Below, piece after piece: positions 1 to 7,333 of a stretch of DNA of 13,714 nt. Both the position numbers and the translations under genes were made by a program. The number at the start of each line of letters is the position of its first letter. Positions within the stretch are counted from its first letter, which is position 1. The DNA lies in contig CAYZXL010000091.1 of assembly GCA_964482435.1 (NCBI GenBank), positions 1-13,714 of the forward strand, written 5' to 3'. This DNA comes from CAYZXL01 sp964482435. Its GTDB lineage: Bacteria > Auribacterota > JABMQX01. The notes beneath the pieces were generated by a model, which had not been told where the DNA came from, ran no database searches, and saw nothing but the letters and a program-made list of their open reading frames with translations.

Positions 1-20
1 CCGTCCACACAGGACATGGG

Positions 21-119
21 CACGAGCCCCGCCTACGGCGGGGTCGTGGCATGGGCATCTTGCCCATGATCCTCCACGGGTCCCGCCCCGCCCGCGGCGG
101 GGGATGCCACGCTGTGGCA
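21..119. repeat. Cluster of four consecutive short-loop palindromes
   Basis: Four hairpins follow each other with little space between them. The first (21-48) has a 12-bp stem with one bulged G and a TAC loop. The second (50-68) has a perfect 8-bp stem around TCT. The third (86-102) has a 7-bp CCCCGCC/GGCGGGG stem around CGC. The fourth (105-119) has a 6-bp TGCCAC/GTGGCA stem around GCT. Every loop is three bases. No open reading frame here looks like a protein. The style resembles dispersed extragenic palindromic repeats known from many bacterial genomes, but whether this unit recurs elsewhere in this genome cannot be seen from the window. It lies downstream of the minus-strand tRNA and its terminator. 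Confidence 0.7.
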
Positions 120-421
120 CGCACGGCGTTTGGGCCTTTCAAGGTGCTGCCCCCACCCATGACTGAGGTGTTACCCGGGCTGCGATGCCATCGCCCCGCG
201 AGACGTGGCACAGAATACTCGGATGCAAAAGGGAGGCGGACTGATTGCGCGGCTGCCGCGATGGTCTGAAAGTTGTTGTCTGGCGGGACGCGTCCTCTGG
301 CACCCAGCGACGACACGCCCTCTGCCTGTCGGCGGTCGGCACGGTGGGATCGTTTCCCTCGTCGAGGCCAGGCGCGGCTAATACCCATCAACGGAATCGC
401 TCCCGCACGTGAGGACTTTGT
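120..421. other. Intergenic stretch without recognisable feature
   Basis: No convincing gene, RNA or repeat was seen. The short open frames on both strands are Arg/Pro-rich, lack a good ribosome binding site and show no recognisable motif, as expected for chance frames in GC-rich DNA. Confidence 0.6.
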
Positions 422-459
422 GCGCAAACAACGAGGGACAAGCCAGGTGCTTGCCCCTC
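422..459 (-). terminator. Probable rho-independent terminator of the initiator tRNA transcript
   Basis: Read on the minus strand, 11 bases pair (GAGGGGCAAGC with GCTTGTCCCTC, including one G-U pair) around a 5-base loop. A moderately T-rich tail, GTTGTTTG, follows. It begins 11 bases past the encoded CCA of the tRNA, the right place to end the tRNA transcript and perhaps the whole minus-strand cluster. The T tract is interrupted by Gs, so termination may be imperfect. Confidence 0.6.
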
Positions 460-470
460 TTAAAACTACA

Positions 471-548
471 TGGTAGCGGGGGTTGGATTTGAACCAACGA
501 CCTCCGGGTTATGAGCCCGACGAGCTAACCAAGCTGCTCCACCCCGCG
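471..548 (-). tRNA. Initiator tRNA-Met (CAU anticodon)
   Basis: A 78-base cloverleaf with encoded 3' CCA. The acceptor stem is CGCGGGG/CCCCGCT, D stem GAGC/GCTC, anticodon loop CTCATAA (anticodon complement at 511-513), and the T arm is GTTGG-TTCAAAT-CCAAC. Three features mark it as the initiator rather than elongator tRNA-Met: position 1 is unpaired with 72, three consecutive G-C pairs stack at the base of the anticodon stem, and the D stem carries A11-U24. It binds formyl-methionine and starts translation at the ribosomal P site. The 1-72 mismatch is C-U here, whereas the familiar E. coli form is C-A. The gene lies 36 bases downstream of the agmatinase-family gene on the same strand, so it may be cotranscribed, and a terminator-like hairpin follows. 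Confidence 0.97.
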
Positions 549-584
549 ATAATGCAGGAAGTTAAGCAGACGCGCCCCCGTTTG

Positions 585-1472
585 TCAAGCCCTTTTGTGG
601 GCGAATAAAACATAGGAGATGGTCTGGTAGATGAGCTTGGCTGCGAGAAAATCCGGGGCGACGTTGCCGGGAATGGGGCTGAGTTCGACGAAGTCTGCGG
701 AGACGATTCTCTTTTGTCGGGCGACGCGCCGGATGATTGACAGTATATTGTACCAGCCGAGCCCGCCGGGCTCCGGCGTCCCGACAGAGGGCATCTCTGA
801 TGGGTCCAGAACGTCGAAGTCAATTGAAAGATGGACGTTTTGAGAAAGCGCCTCCACAATGCGCCCAATCGCTCGCTCGTCGCTGAGGAGTCGGGTTGTG
901 GTGAAAAGCGGCACCCCTTTTTGCGACAGAAACTCGTGCTCTTCCGCGGACATGCTTCTGACACCGACCAGAACAGGCCGCGCCAGGTCCATGCATCTGC
1001 GCATCACGCACGCGTGGCTGAAAGCGTTCCCTTCGTACTGGTCTCTCATGTCGGCGTGGGCGTCGAGGCAAAGGACGGTGAGGTTATCGAAAACTTCCGC
1101 AGCCCGGCGAATTATTCCGAGGGAGACGGAATGCTCGCCTCCGAGGAGAATGGGAAGCTTGCCGGCGTCGAGTATTTTCTTTGTCGTTTCATACGTCCAC
1201 CGGTCCATGGATTCAAACGAGGAAATCTCCGGCGGCAAGGGAATGGGATAGGTGTGAATCCCCGCGGAACATGGCTCCAGTCCAAGTTCCATGTCGAGGA
1301 GCTCGAGATTCCACGAGGCTTCGATAATTGCTTGCGGCCCGTTTTCCGCCCCTTTGCGATAAGTCAGAGATTTGCCAAATGGTGCCGAGAAAACCACAAC
1401 GCGTGAATTGGCCCACGACGATTGCGAATCAGGAAGGTCGCCGAAATTGGGCTTGGGGGAGCTACCGGGCAA
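585..1472 (-). CDS. speB: Agmatinase / arginase-family ureohydrolase
   Basis: A 295-residue member of the arginase/agmatinase (ureohydrolase) family, cytoplasmic and dinuclear-manganese dependent. The most likely reaction is agmatine to putrescine plus urea. All metal-binding motifs are present: GGEHSV (His114), DAHAD (137-141), and SIDFDVLDP (Asp218, Asp220) followed by the GTPEPGG loop. A longer frame is open upstream, but its first 48 or so residues are Arg/Ser/Pro-rich and lie over the DHS-like gene. I therefore place the start at the TTG at 1472, which follows GGGGAGGGA by 8 bases and gives the usual family length. The gene overlaps the end of the DHS-like gene by 11 bases, implying cotranscription and probable translational coupling. 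Substrate is not certain: guanidinobutyrase or another guanidino hydrolase cannot be excluded. The symbol rests on family and on the polyamine neighbour. Confidence 0.88.
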   Translation of the reverse strand: MPGSSPKPNFGDLPDSQSSWANSRVVVFSAPFGKSLTYRKGAENGPQAIIEASWNLELLDMELGLEPCSAGIHTYPIPLPPEISSFESMDRWTYETTKKILDAGKLPILLGGEHSVSLGIIRRAAEVFDNLTVLCLDAHADMRDQYEGNAFSHACVMRRCMDLARPVLVGVRSMSAEEHEFLSQKGVPLFTTTRLLSDERAIGRIVEALSQNVHLSIDFDVLDPSEMPSVGTPEPGGLGWYNILSIIRRVARQKRIVSADFVELSPIPGNVAPDFLAAKLIYQTISYVLFAHKRA

Positions 1473-2484
1473 TTTCGAGGTCCCTCCCCGAAATGTCCAG
1501 GCGCACTGGGCCGCGGCGGCGGGCCTTCCTCTGCCTCTGGACGAGCGCGGTTGCGAGAATCGGGAGCGCGATGGTCGCGTCGGCATAGACAGTGACCTTT
1601 GTCGCGTTGACGGCAACCTTCCCCCAGGATTTGGCTTCGTCGAAGGTGCAGCCGCTCAGCCCTCCCCAATAAGGCGGGTCAACTATAATCTGGACGGCGT
1701 ATTTGTGCCCGGGAACATCCGCTCCCATGATGGAGGCGGTGACTTCCGCTTGTTGGATGAAGTTTTTTGGGGTGCCACCGCCAATATAGACGACGCCTGT
1801 GGTCTGGGCGCCGATGACGATTTGCGACAGTTCGTACACGTCCTTTGACACGTCGAAGAGAAAGCAACGCGTCTCCGGGAAAGCCGATATGGCGATGGCG
1901 ATAGAAGAATCTCCCATCGCCGGGCAATAAATGGGCACCCCCGTCTTCGCTGCACTGATGACGATCCCGTTTTCTCCTGCCTCACGAGCGAGATGCTGAC
2001 CAAGAAGATAGAAATATTCTCTCGTCGAGTAAGCACGCGAAAAAGAGAGGCTTCGGGTGAAGGCGCTGATGTACCTGTCGGTTTTTCGGAACTGTGTTTC
2101 CGAGGCGAAGACGTCGTGTATCCGGTCAATGTGCTGCTGTCTGAGTTTGAGGTCGTCGGCATCCTCCGAGCCGAGGTAATGGTGGAAACCGAGACTCTCG
2201 TGGACGTCGTGGAAGAGGTTGGCGCCCGTCGAGACGAGGCAATCCACGTAACGCCTCTTGATGAGCAGAGCCACAAGGCGCCGCATCCCTGCCGGCACCA
2301 TTGCCCCAGCCAGCCCCATGAAAATGAACGCCTTCCGGTCAAGCATCTCCTGCCACACGTCCGCAGCAAGAGAGAGATTTCTTCCCTGAAATCCCGTCGC
2401 CCCCATTTTTTTGAGGAGGGAAGCGATCGTGTCGGACTCGCTGACTTCGATTGGGGCTGTAGGTTTCTTCAAGAATTTTGGCAA
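1462..2484 (-). CDS. Deoxyhypusine synthase-like protein (probable aminobutyl transferase)
   Basis: A 340-residue homologue of deoxyhypusine synthase (DHS), an NAD-dependent enzyme that transfers the aminobutyl part of spermidine to an acceptor amine. The family signature is clear: STGANLFHDVHESLG (85-99), VPIYCPAMGDSS (183-194), the glycine-rich IGGGTPKN (234-241), and SWGKV with the lysine equivalent to the catalytic one at Lys289, followed by VYADATIALPIL. Bacteria lack eIF5A, the eukaryotic and archaeal substrate, and related plant and bacterial enzymes make homospermidine instead. That product is more likely here, especially beside an agmatinase. The start is TTG at 2484, with GAGAGG five bases upstream; the next in-frame Met (27) would remove conserved N-terminal sequence. 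The gene follows the NHL-protein gene by 106 bases and overlaps the agmatinase gene. Family assignment is firm; the acceptor substrate is inferred. Confidence 0.92.
   Translation of the reverse strand: MPKFLKKPTAPIEVSESDTIASLLKKMGATGFQGRNLSLAADVWQEMLDRKAFIFMGLAGAMVPAGMRRLVALLIKRRYVDCLVSTGANLFHDVHESLGFHHYLGSEDADDLKLRQQHIDRIHDVFASETQFRKTDRYISAFTRSLSFSRAYSTREYFYLLGQHLAREAGENGIVISAAKTGVPIYCPAMGDSSIAIAISAFPETRCFLFDVSKDVYELSQIVIGAQTTGVVYIGGGTPKNFIQQAEVTASIMGADVPGHKYAVQIIVDPPYWGGLSGCTFDEAKSWGKVAVNATKVTVYADATIALPILATALVQRQRKARRRGPVRLDISGRDLEIAR
1481..1489 (-). promoter_or_regulatory. Ribosome binding site that fixes the agmatinase TTG start
   Basis: GGGGAGGGA on the minus strand, 8 bases before the TTG at 1472. 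It lies inside the last codons of the DHS-like gene. No in-frame ATG lies near the conserved N-terminus of the enzyme, so this site is the main argument for the TTG start. Confidence 0.7.
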
Positions 2485-2489
2485 TTTTA

Positions 2490-2495
2490 CCTCTC
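2490..2495 (-). promoter_or_regulatory. Ribosome binding site for the DHS-like gene
   Basis: GAGAGG on the minus strand, five bases before the TTG start at 2484. Further upstream, at 2515-2528, lies an inverted repeat, CGAAAT-TC-ATTTCG. It could be an operator or chance, and no promoter is evident. Confidence 0.5.
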
Positions 2496-2590
2496 AAACG
2501 AATTGTTTGGCCGGCGAAATTCATTTCGTCCAAGGAAGCGCGCCGTAACCTGCGCGGCTCTACAGGTCACAACCAATGCGCTGGTTGGCT

Positions 2591-5461
2591 TTATTTCTTG
2601 ACCTGCGTAAGGACCCCGCGGAAAAGGGTCCGCGGCTCAAACACCCGCAGCCACGACGACGATTTTGCGGGGCGCAGCTCGAAATCGAATCGCATTTCTT
2701 TTCCGTCGAACAGGTTCAGTCCGATGGCGGAGGATTTCGGCAGGCCGATCTCGAGTTGAAGGCTGTTCTCGACTATGTTCCAGGCTGAAACGATGCCGCG
2801 GAGGTTTTGCCATGGGCGCGCCGTTTCCGGCACGCCAGAGATAGACCTCATACTGTCTTGCTCCTCGCGGGCTTTGAAAGAACCGTCGTTGCCCGGCTCG
2901 AACAGAAGCGTCAAATTGTCCGACCCGCGAAGGAACCCGTCCGCCGCCGCATCGAGGCGAATCCTTATCGCGGGCGGCCCCGCCGAAACGCCAGCGCCCG
3001 TGCCCGTCAGTGAGAAACAGAGATGTGTTGCGGTCCATGCCACGCGGAAAACCCCGCTGAATTCGGGGTCGGCTATTCGCAGCAGCGGTGCCTTTTCCCA
3101 TTCGCCCGGGCTGATTTTTCCGTCAACCGCAACATCGAGCTTAGGGATCGAGTCGTCGAGACGGCAGAGGGGATTTTTATCTGCCACATCCGGGATTCCA
3201 TCCGCGTCCGAGTCCGCGGTTGACACGGTTGGCTCGGGATGGCCCTGGACGGTTCTCTCGCCATCAATCGGGAAGCCTTCTGCCCAGCGCGAAGCGAGTA
3301 TCTCGGCCAAATCGCTGACCCGGTCGCTGTCTGTGTCTTGCGAGGTGGTGCTTGTGCCGAACCTTTTCTCGTCGAGGGGACAGTCGGGTTCGTCATCGGG
3401 AACGCCATCTTCATCGTCGTCATCGGTTGTTTTGAAGGTGCCGTATTGGTTAGCCAACCATCCGCCAGTCCCGATCGCTCGAGCCAGATCAGCAATTGAG
3501 TCCCACACAACCCATGTTCGGTCGGAGTTAGGGTCCTTCAATAGATAAGATATGTCCACGTTTTTTCCCGAGGCGATATGCGTGATGGAAAGGTGCTTGT
3601 AGTATTCCCTGATGAGAGACCAGGTGCCCGCGTCGGGATAAGCGAGGATGGAGGCGGCCCCGCCCAGGTGGTCCAAGCCGAACGTAATCGGCAACAGCTT
3701 GCGCATCTCTGGGTCGAAGGCTTCTGGCGGGGCAATAATGAAGATGTTGCCGAGGGACGACGGGCTGCGTCCAGTGTCCTTCTGGACGAGTTGCTTGAGG
3801 GCGGGCAGCAAATCGGCCAGAGCAGGAACCTCTCCTCCGCCTTTTCTCAGTCCCGGAAGAAGGGGCGCCTTTGCAGGCTCTTTGATCGGGACGAGACTCG
3901 GTCTCACGTTGCAGGTCATTCGCGAATTCACCCAGAAGAAAAGGCGAAGCTGCTCCAGTTGCAGCCGAATATCTTCGAGTTGCTGCTCGGTCGGCGACGG
4001 CGGGCTCCCGCTGGCAGCGGCACCCGAGGCTCCTTTCGTGAAAACGAGAACGGTCAGCGGGAAGTCAAGATACTCAAGCGTTCTGTGGGCTGACACCGTT
4101 GCGAACACCCGCGCCGGAGAGAGGTTCGGAAGACCTCTCCCTGACACACCGCAGAAGAAGTCTCGAGATAACAGATAGCGGTAGGCATACCGAGTGGAAG
4201 GCATAAGACCGTCGAGCTGAGCTGAATGGGCAAGGCCCATTTCGGGGTCGGAGTAATTCCTTGGGAGTGAACCAACCCTCCCGACCTGTGGCGGGACGAT
4301 ACCGTACTCTAAAAGCGTCGGCATTTCGGACGTGGAGACGTATTCGATTCTGGCAAGTGTGCGTTGGGCGTTGACAACGGCGGAAGTAGTCAAAGATGCG
4401 AACATCTCGCGGTTGATTTTCTGTACGGAGTCGGCTGATGCGTCGCTAATGTAGAGGTCTCCGTTGGGGTCGAATGCGACGCCCACCGGGTCTTCCAGCC
4501 AGCCGATGAGGGGGATGCGCAGAATAGGAAGCTGGTCGCCTCCAATCAAACTGGTCGGGTCGTCGGGATTGACCTGACGAATATGAAGACAGCCTGCGTT
4601 TTTCAAAGGGGCGTTGCTGCCAACGCATGCGATGCAACCGCGCTTGTTGTCGTACGCCATGTCCCGGATGTAGAAGTTCATGGCATCCTCGTCCGGAGGA
4701 CCGTAGCCGATGAACTGGCATGTTTCCGAGCGTGGCGAAACCACGTCGTATTTCCATACTGAATACGTGGGCAAGCCCTTGTCGGCAACCAGTATGTACC
4801 CGTTTCCCAGGCAACATCCCGCGATGGGCGCCTTCAGGAACGCGACGGGCTTTTGCCGCCGGTCGCGCAAATCCGGCGCTTCCTGGTTACGGCTCCTGGA
4901 AATCGTGGCAAGGGGCGTGCCGTCGGAAGAAAGGATTTGAATCCTGCCGTTGCCGGTGTCGAAGACGATGATGTGATTTTTCTCGTCAACGGTGACACCC
5001 TCTGGAGAGGAGAGCTTCTGATTGCCCCTCGGCCGAATGACTTGAACCGAATAGCCACGTGGGTCGTACAGGTTCTCGTACACTTTCACGAGGTCGTTGC
5101 CAGTATCAGCGACGACAACTCGCCCGGCGCCGTCCACCGCCACGTCCGAAGGGCGGTTTAACTTACCACCCTGCGTCCCTACTATCATCCCGTAAGGCTC
5201 GAGCGATGACACCTCAATGGTTTCTTCAAGTTGAAGCCTCGGCCGATCCCTCAAGACAACAATCCTGTCGTTGCCCGTGCTGGCGACGAGGACGTATCCC
5301 CTGGCGTCAACGAAAATGCCTCGCGGCGCCGAAAGCTGCACGGACGACTGCGGCACGCTCGTCTCGGCGAAAAGAGGCACCGGACGCCAGTTGCCGACGA
5401 CAAGTACAAGCCAGAGGACCGCTCGAGAACTAATCTGAAAAACTCCAGGGAAAGGACGCAT
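2591..5461 (-). CDS. Secreted NHL beta-propeller / FN3-like / TSP3 / CBM9-like mosaic protein
   Basis: A 956-residue exported protein. Residues 1-32 form a Sec-type signal peptide (hydrophobic run near 13-23, likely cleavage after LFA). Six NHL-type blades follow, at about 42-70, 102-128, 150-177, 207-238, 261-294 and 322-349; the best carry the VDxxGxxxVADTGND pattern. A fibronectin-III-like segment lies at about 368-457, then a Pro/Ala linker. Residues 468-675 form a segment I do not recognise. Thrombospondin type-3 calcium-binding repeats are at about 680-765 (DDDDEDGVPDD, DTDSDRVSD, DSDADGIPD). Residues 774-950 resemble a CBM9-like domain (VDGKISPGEWEKA). The layout suggests a calcium-stabilised surface protein that may bind carbohydrate or another ligand. 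No catalytic motif is evident and the function is unknown. ATG at 5461 follows a G-rich ribosome binding site (GGGGGAG). The gene lies between the aminotransferase and the polyamine pair, with no obvious shared pathway. Confidence 0.85.
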   Translation of the reverse strand: MRPFPGVFQISSRAVLWLVLVVGNWRPVPLFAETSVPQSSVQLSAPRGIFVDARGYVLVASTGNDRIVVLRDRPRLQLEETIEVSSLEPYGMIVGTQGGKLNRPSDVAVDGAGRVVVADTGNDLVKVYENLYDPRGYSVQVIRPRGNQKLSSPEGVTVDEKNHIIVFDTGNGRIQILSSDGTPLATISRSRNQEAPDLRDRRQKPVAFLKAPIAGCCLGNGYILVADKGLPTYSVWKYDVVSPRSETCQFIGYGPPDEDAMNFYIRDMAYDNKRGCIACVGSNAPLKNAGCLHIRQVNPDDPTSLIGGDQLPILRIPLIGWLEDPVGVAFDPNGDLYISDASADSVQKINREMFASLTTSAVVNAQRTLARIEYVSTSEMPTLLEYGIVPPQVGRVGSLPRNYSDPEMGLAHSAQLDGLMPSTRYAYRYLLSRDFFCGVSGRGLPNLSPARVFATVSAHRTLEYLDFPLTVLVFTKGASGAAASGSPPSPTEQQLEDIRLQLEQLRLFFWVNSRMTCNVRPSLVPIKEPAKAPLLPGLRKGGGEVPALADLLPALKQLVQKDTGRSPSSLGNIFIIAPPEAFDPEMRKLLPITFGLDHLGGAASILAYPDAGTWSLIREYYKHLSITHIASGKNVDISYLLKDPNSDRTWVVWDSIADLARAIGTGGWLANQYGTFKTTDDDDEDGVPDDEPDCPLDEKRFGTSTTSQDTDSDRVSDLAEILASRWAEGFPIDGERTVQGHPEPTVSTADSDADGIPDVADKNPLCRLDDSIPKLDVAVDGKISPGEWEKAPLLRIADPEFSGVFRVAWTATHLCFSLTGTGAGVSAGPPAIRIRLDAAADGFLRGSDNLTLLFEPGNDGSFKAREEQDSMRSISGVPETARPWQNLRGIVSAWNIVENSLQLEIGLPKSSAIGLNLFDGKEMRFDFELRPAKSSSWLRVFEPRTLFRGVLTQVKK

Positions 5462-5753
5462 CGTCTCCCCCTTCTCCGTGACTTAAGAGAAGTAAGCGCT
5501 CGGAATGATTTCTTTTGACATATTCTACACCGCCGCGCCGCCCCAGTCCAGAATCAGCATCTTTCCTTTGTAACCCTTGGCCATCGGGGTAGGCACCGCT
5601 CACGGGCCCACCCTCGAGCAAGTGATTCGGGGTCCCTCCCTGTGCCACCCGCGTTCATCTGCGTTCATCCGCGGTTCATTCCCTGCGCTGAGGACTGCGG
5701 TTTGCAGCCCACAAGCGAGGCACGAGGTTTCTCTTTGATCACCAGCAAGCCAC
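5462..5753. other. Intergenic region between aminotransferase and NHL-protein genes
   Basis: No gene is supported. On the minus strand, TAGAAT at 5522-5527 resembles a -10 element about 60 bases before the NHL-protein start, but no good -35 is visible. A 7-bp stem with one mismatch (GGACTGC/GCAGCCC) lies at 5691-5709, and a decamer repeat at 5651-5680 is listed separately. No clear terminator follows the aminotransferase gene. Confidence 0.5.
5651..5680. repeat. Three tandem decamers, GCGTTCATCT type
   Basis: Three adjacent 10-base units read GCGTTCATCT, GCGTTCATCC and GCGGTTCATT: a core GCGTTCATCY with the last copy diverged. From memory, very similar phrases recur between genes in many planctomycete-like and other GC-rich bacterial genomes. 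The origin and role of this type are not known to me. Confidence 0.75.
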
Positions 5754-6860
5754 TCATTCTGCCCCGAGGAATGACGCGATTTGCTCGACGACGTACCGTT
5801 GCTGCGCCTCGGTCAGTTCAGGATAGATTGGGATTGCGAGGGATTCTGCCGCTGCTTTCTCAGCTTCGGGGAAATCGCCCCTGCGGTATCCGAGGTGCTC
5901 GTAGCATTTCTGAAGATGCAGAGGCAATGGATAGTAGATTTCCGTGCCGATGCCCTTTCCTGTCAGGTGAGCAATAAGCTCGTCTCTCCGGGCAACTCGG
6001 ATGACATACTGGTTGTATATCGAGAAGTTGTACGGTTCGATGTACGGCGTCTCGACTCGAAGTGAGCTGAAAAGGCTGTCGTAAACAGCCGCGTTTTGGC
6101 GGCGTTTTTTGGTCCATTCATCCAGGTGCCGCAGCTTGACCCGAAGAATGGCCGCCTGAAGCGCGTCGAGACGGAAGTTGCCCCCTATTATGCTGTGATA
6201 ATACTTCGGCTTCCCTCCGTGGGAGCGAAGCATGGAGATTTTCTCGGCGAGACCTGCGTTGTCCGTAACAACCATTCCGCCGTCTCCAAACCCGCCCAGA
6301 TTCTTCGAGGGGAAGAAGGAGAAGCATCCGAGGTCGCCCATCGTCCCGGCATTGCGCCCCTTGTACTGAGCGCCAATCGCTTGAGCAGCGTCCTCGATGA
6401 TTTTGAGGTTGTGCTCTCGGGCAACCTCGAGAATCGGGTCCATGTCCGCGCATTGCCCGAAAAGGTGCACCGGGATGATGACTTTGGTTTTCTCGGAGAC
6501 GACTCCTTCGACCTTGTTGGGGTCAATGTTGAATGTTCTGGGGTCAATGTCCGCGAAGACCGGCTTCGCGCCGACTCGGGATATGGAGCCGGCCGTCGAG
6601 AAAAACGTGTGGGGCGTGGTGATGACTTCGTCGCCGGGGCCAATGTCCAGCGCCATGAGAGACACAAGAAGAGCGTCCGTGCCCGATGACACGCCGACCG
6701 CATGCTTTGCTCCGCAATAACCAGCGATTTCCTTTTCAAAGGCGGTCACGACCGGGCCAAGGATAAACCTCTGCGTCTGAAGAACCTCGTCAATTGCCCC
6801 ACGGATTTCCTCTGCAATTTCATCGAACTGCAATTTCAGGTCAAGTAACGGAACTGTCAT
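5754..6860 (-). CDS. DegT/DnrJ/EryC1/StrS family PLP-dependent sugar aminotransferase
   Basis: A 368-residue cytoplasmic aminotransferase of fold type I. This family transfers an amino group, usually from glutamate, to a keto-sugar linked to a nucleotide, giving amino sugars for surface polysaccharide or glycan synthesis. Key signatures are VPLLDLKLQF at the N-terminus, the cofactor-phosphate motif SSGTDALL (58-65), the pyridine-contacting EDAAQAIGA (156-164), and the Schiff-base lysine Lys186 in FSFFPSKNLGGFGDGG. Length matches the family. ATG at 6860 has AAGGA about 10 bases upstream. It resembles WbpE-type and related enzymes, but the sugar cannot be deduced. No glycosyltransferase, dehydratase or nucleotidyltransferase gene accompanies it, so its pathway is encoded elsewhere. 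It could begin the minus-strand run, though 292 bases separate it from the next gene. Confidence 0.93.
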   Translation of the reverse strand: MTVPLLDLKLQFDEIAEEIRGAIDEVLQTQRFILGPVVTAFEKEIAGYCGAKHAVGVSSGTDALLVSLMALDIGPGDEVITTPHTFFSTAGSISRVGAKPVFADIDPRTFNIDPNKVEGVVSEKTKVIIPVHLFGQCADMDPILEVAREHNLKIIEDAAQAIGAQYKGRNAGTMGDLGCFSFFPSKNLGGFGDGGMVVTDNAGLAEKISMLRSHGGKPKYYHSIIGGNFRLDALQAAILRVKLRHLDEWTKKRRQNAAVYDSLFSSLRVETPYIEPYNFSIYNQYVIRVARRDELIAHLTGKGIGTEIYYPLPLHLQKCYEHLGYRRGDFPEAEKAAAESLAIPIYPELTEAQQRYVVEQIASFLGAE

Positions 6861-7044
6861 GTCCAGGGTGTCCTTTATTTTGCACTCACCCGCTCGATTG
6901 GCTCAGCGCACGCCGGTTGCCGCTGCTCGTGTCTCAGGGCTTCACTGAATCGCCGCACAAGGAATGGGGCGAATATATGGAATTGCCCACGGGGAAGTCA
7001 AACGCTTTCCAGCAGACAACCCCGCGAGCTCGGTCCGCAGTATC

Positions 7045-7080
7045 CATGTCCACGCGGGCGCCGGGCGCGATAGGCCTGAA
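7045..7080 (-). pseudogene. Possible relic of a beta-helix protein C-terminal motif
   Basis: The minus-strand translation reads FRPIAPGARVDM. This matches the form of the motif that closes many parallel beta-helix proteins, seen intact in this window as GNPRVIGAKVDMGAYEY in the right-hand gene. The following GAYE/GADE is not conserved here (DTADRA) and the frame has no usable start. The frame differs from that of the second relic upstream. This is a short match and could be chance. Confidence 0.3.
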
Positions 7081-7333
7081 AGCTTGACGACGCGTTGAGG
7101 ATTCACAGCAGGGGGGTGTTGTTGGATAGGCTCCAGAGGCGTTTGGTTTCGGCTGGATCAGTTCTTTCGCTCGTCGTCGTACAGGAGCTGGCATGTAACT
7201 GCCTTACCGAACAAGGCCTGGCGATTTACAAAGTCCTTCACGTCATGGCCTCCCCGTTGCAGTGCTGCTTGAGACAACTCCCCGTTGAGTCTCGGCCGGA
7301 TTTCGGGCTTGCGGGCGCGACACGCCCTGGCAA

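Noticed and set aside
831..1406. A 191-codon plus-strand frame over the agmatinase gene
   Set aside because: It lies antisense to a gene with complete catalytic motifs; long shadow frames are expected in GC-rich coding DNA.
1473..1616. N-terminal extension of the agmatinase frame up to 1616
   Set aside because: The extra 48 residues are Arg/Ser/Pro-rich and overlap the DHS-like gene, and a good ribosome binding site precedes the TTG at 1472.
5522..5560. Promoter for the NHL-protein gene
   Set aside because: TAGAAT resembles a -10 element, but no acceptable -35 lies at the right distance.
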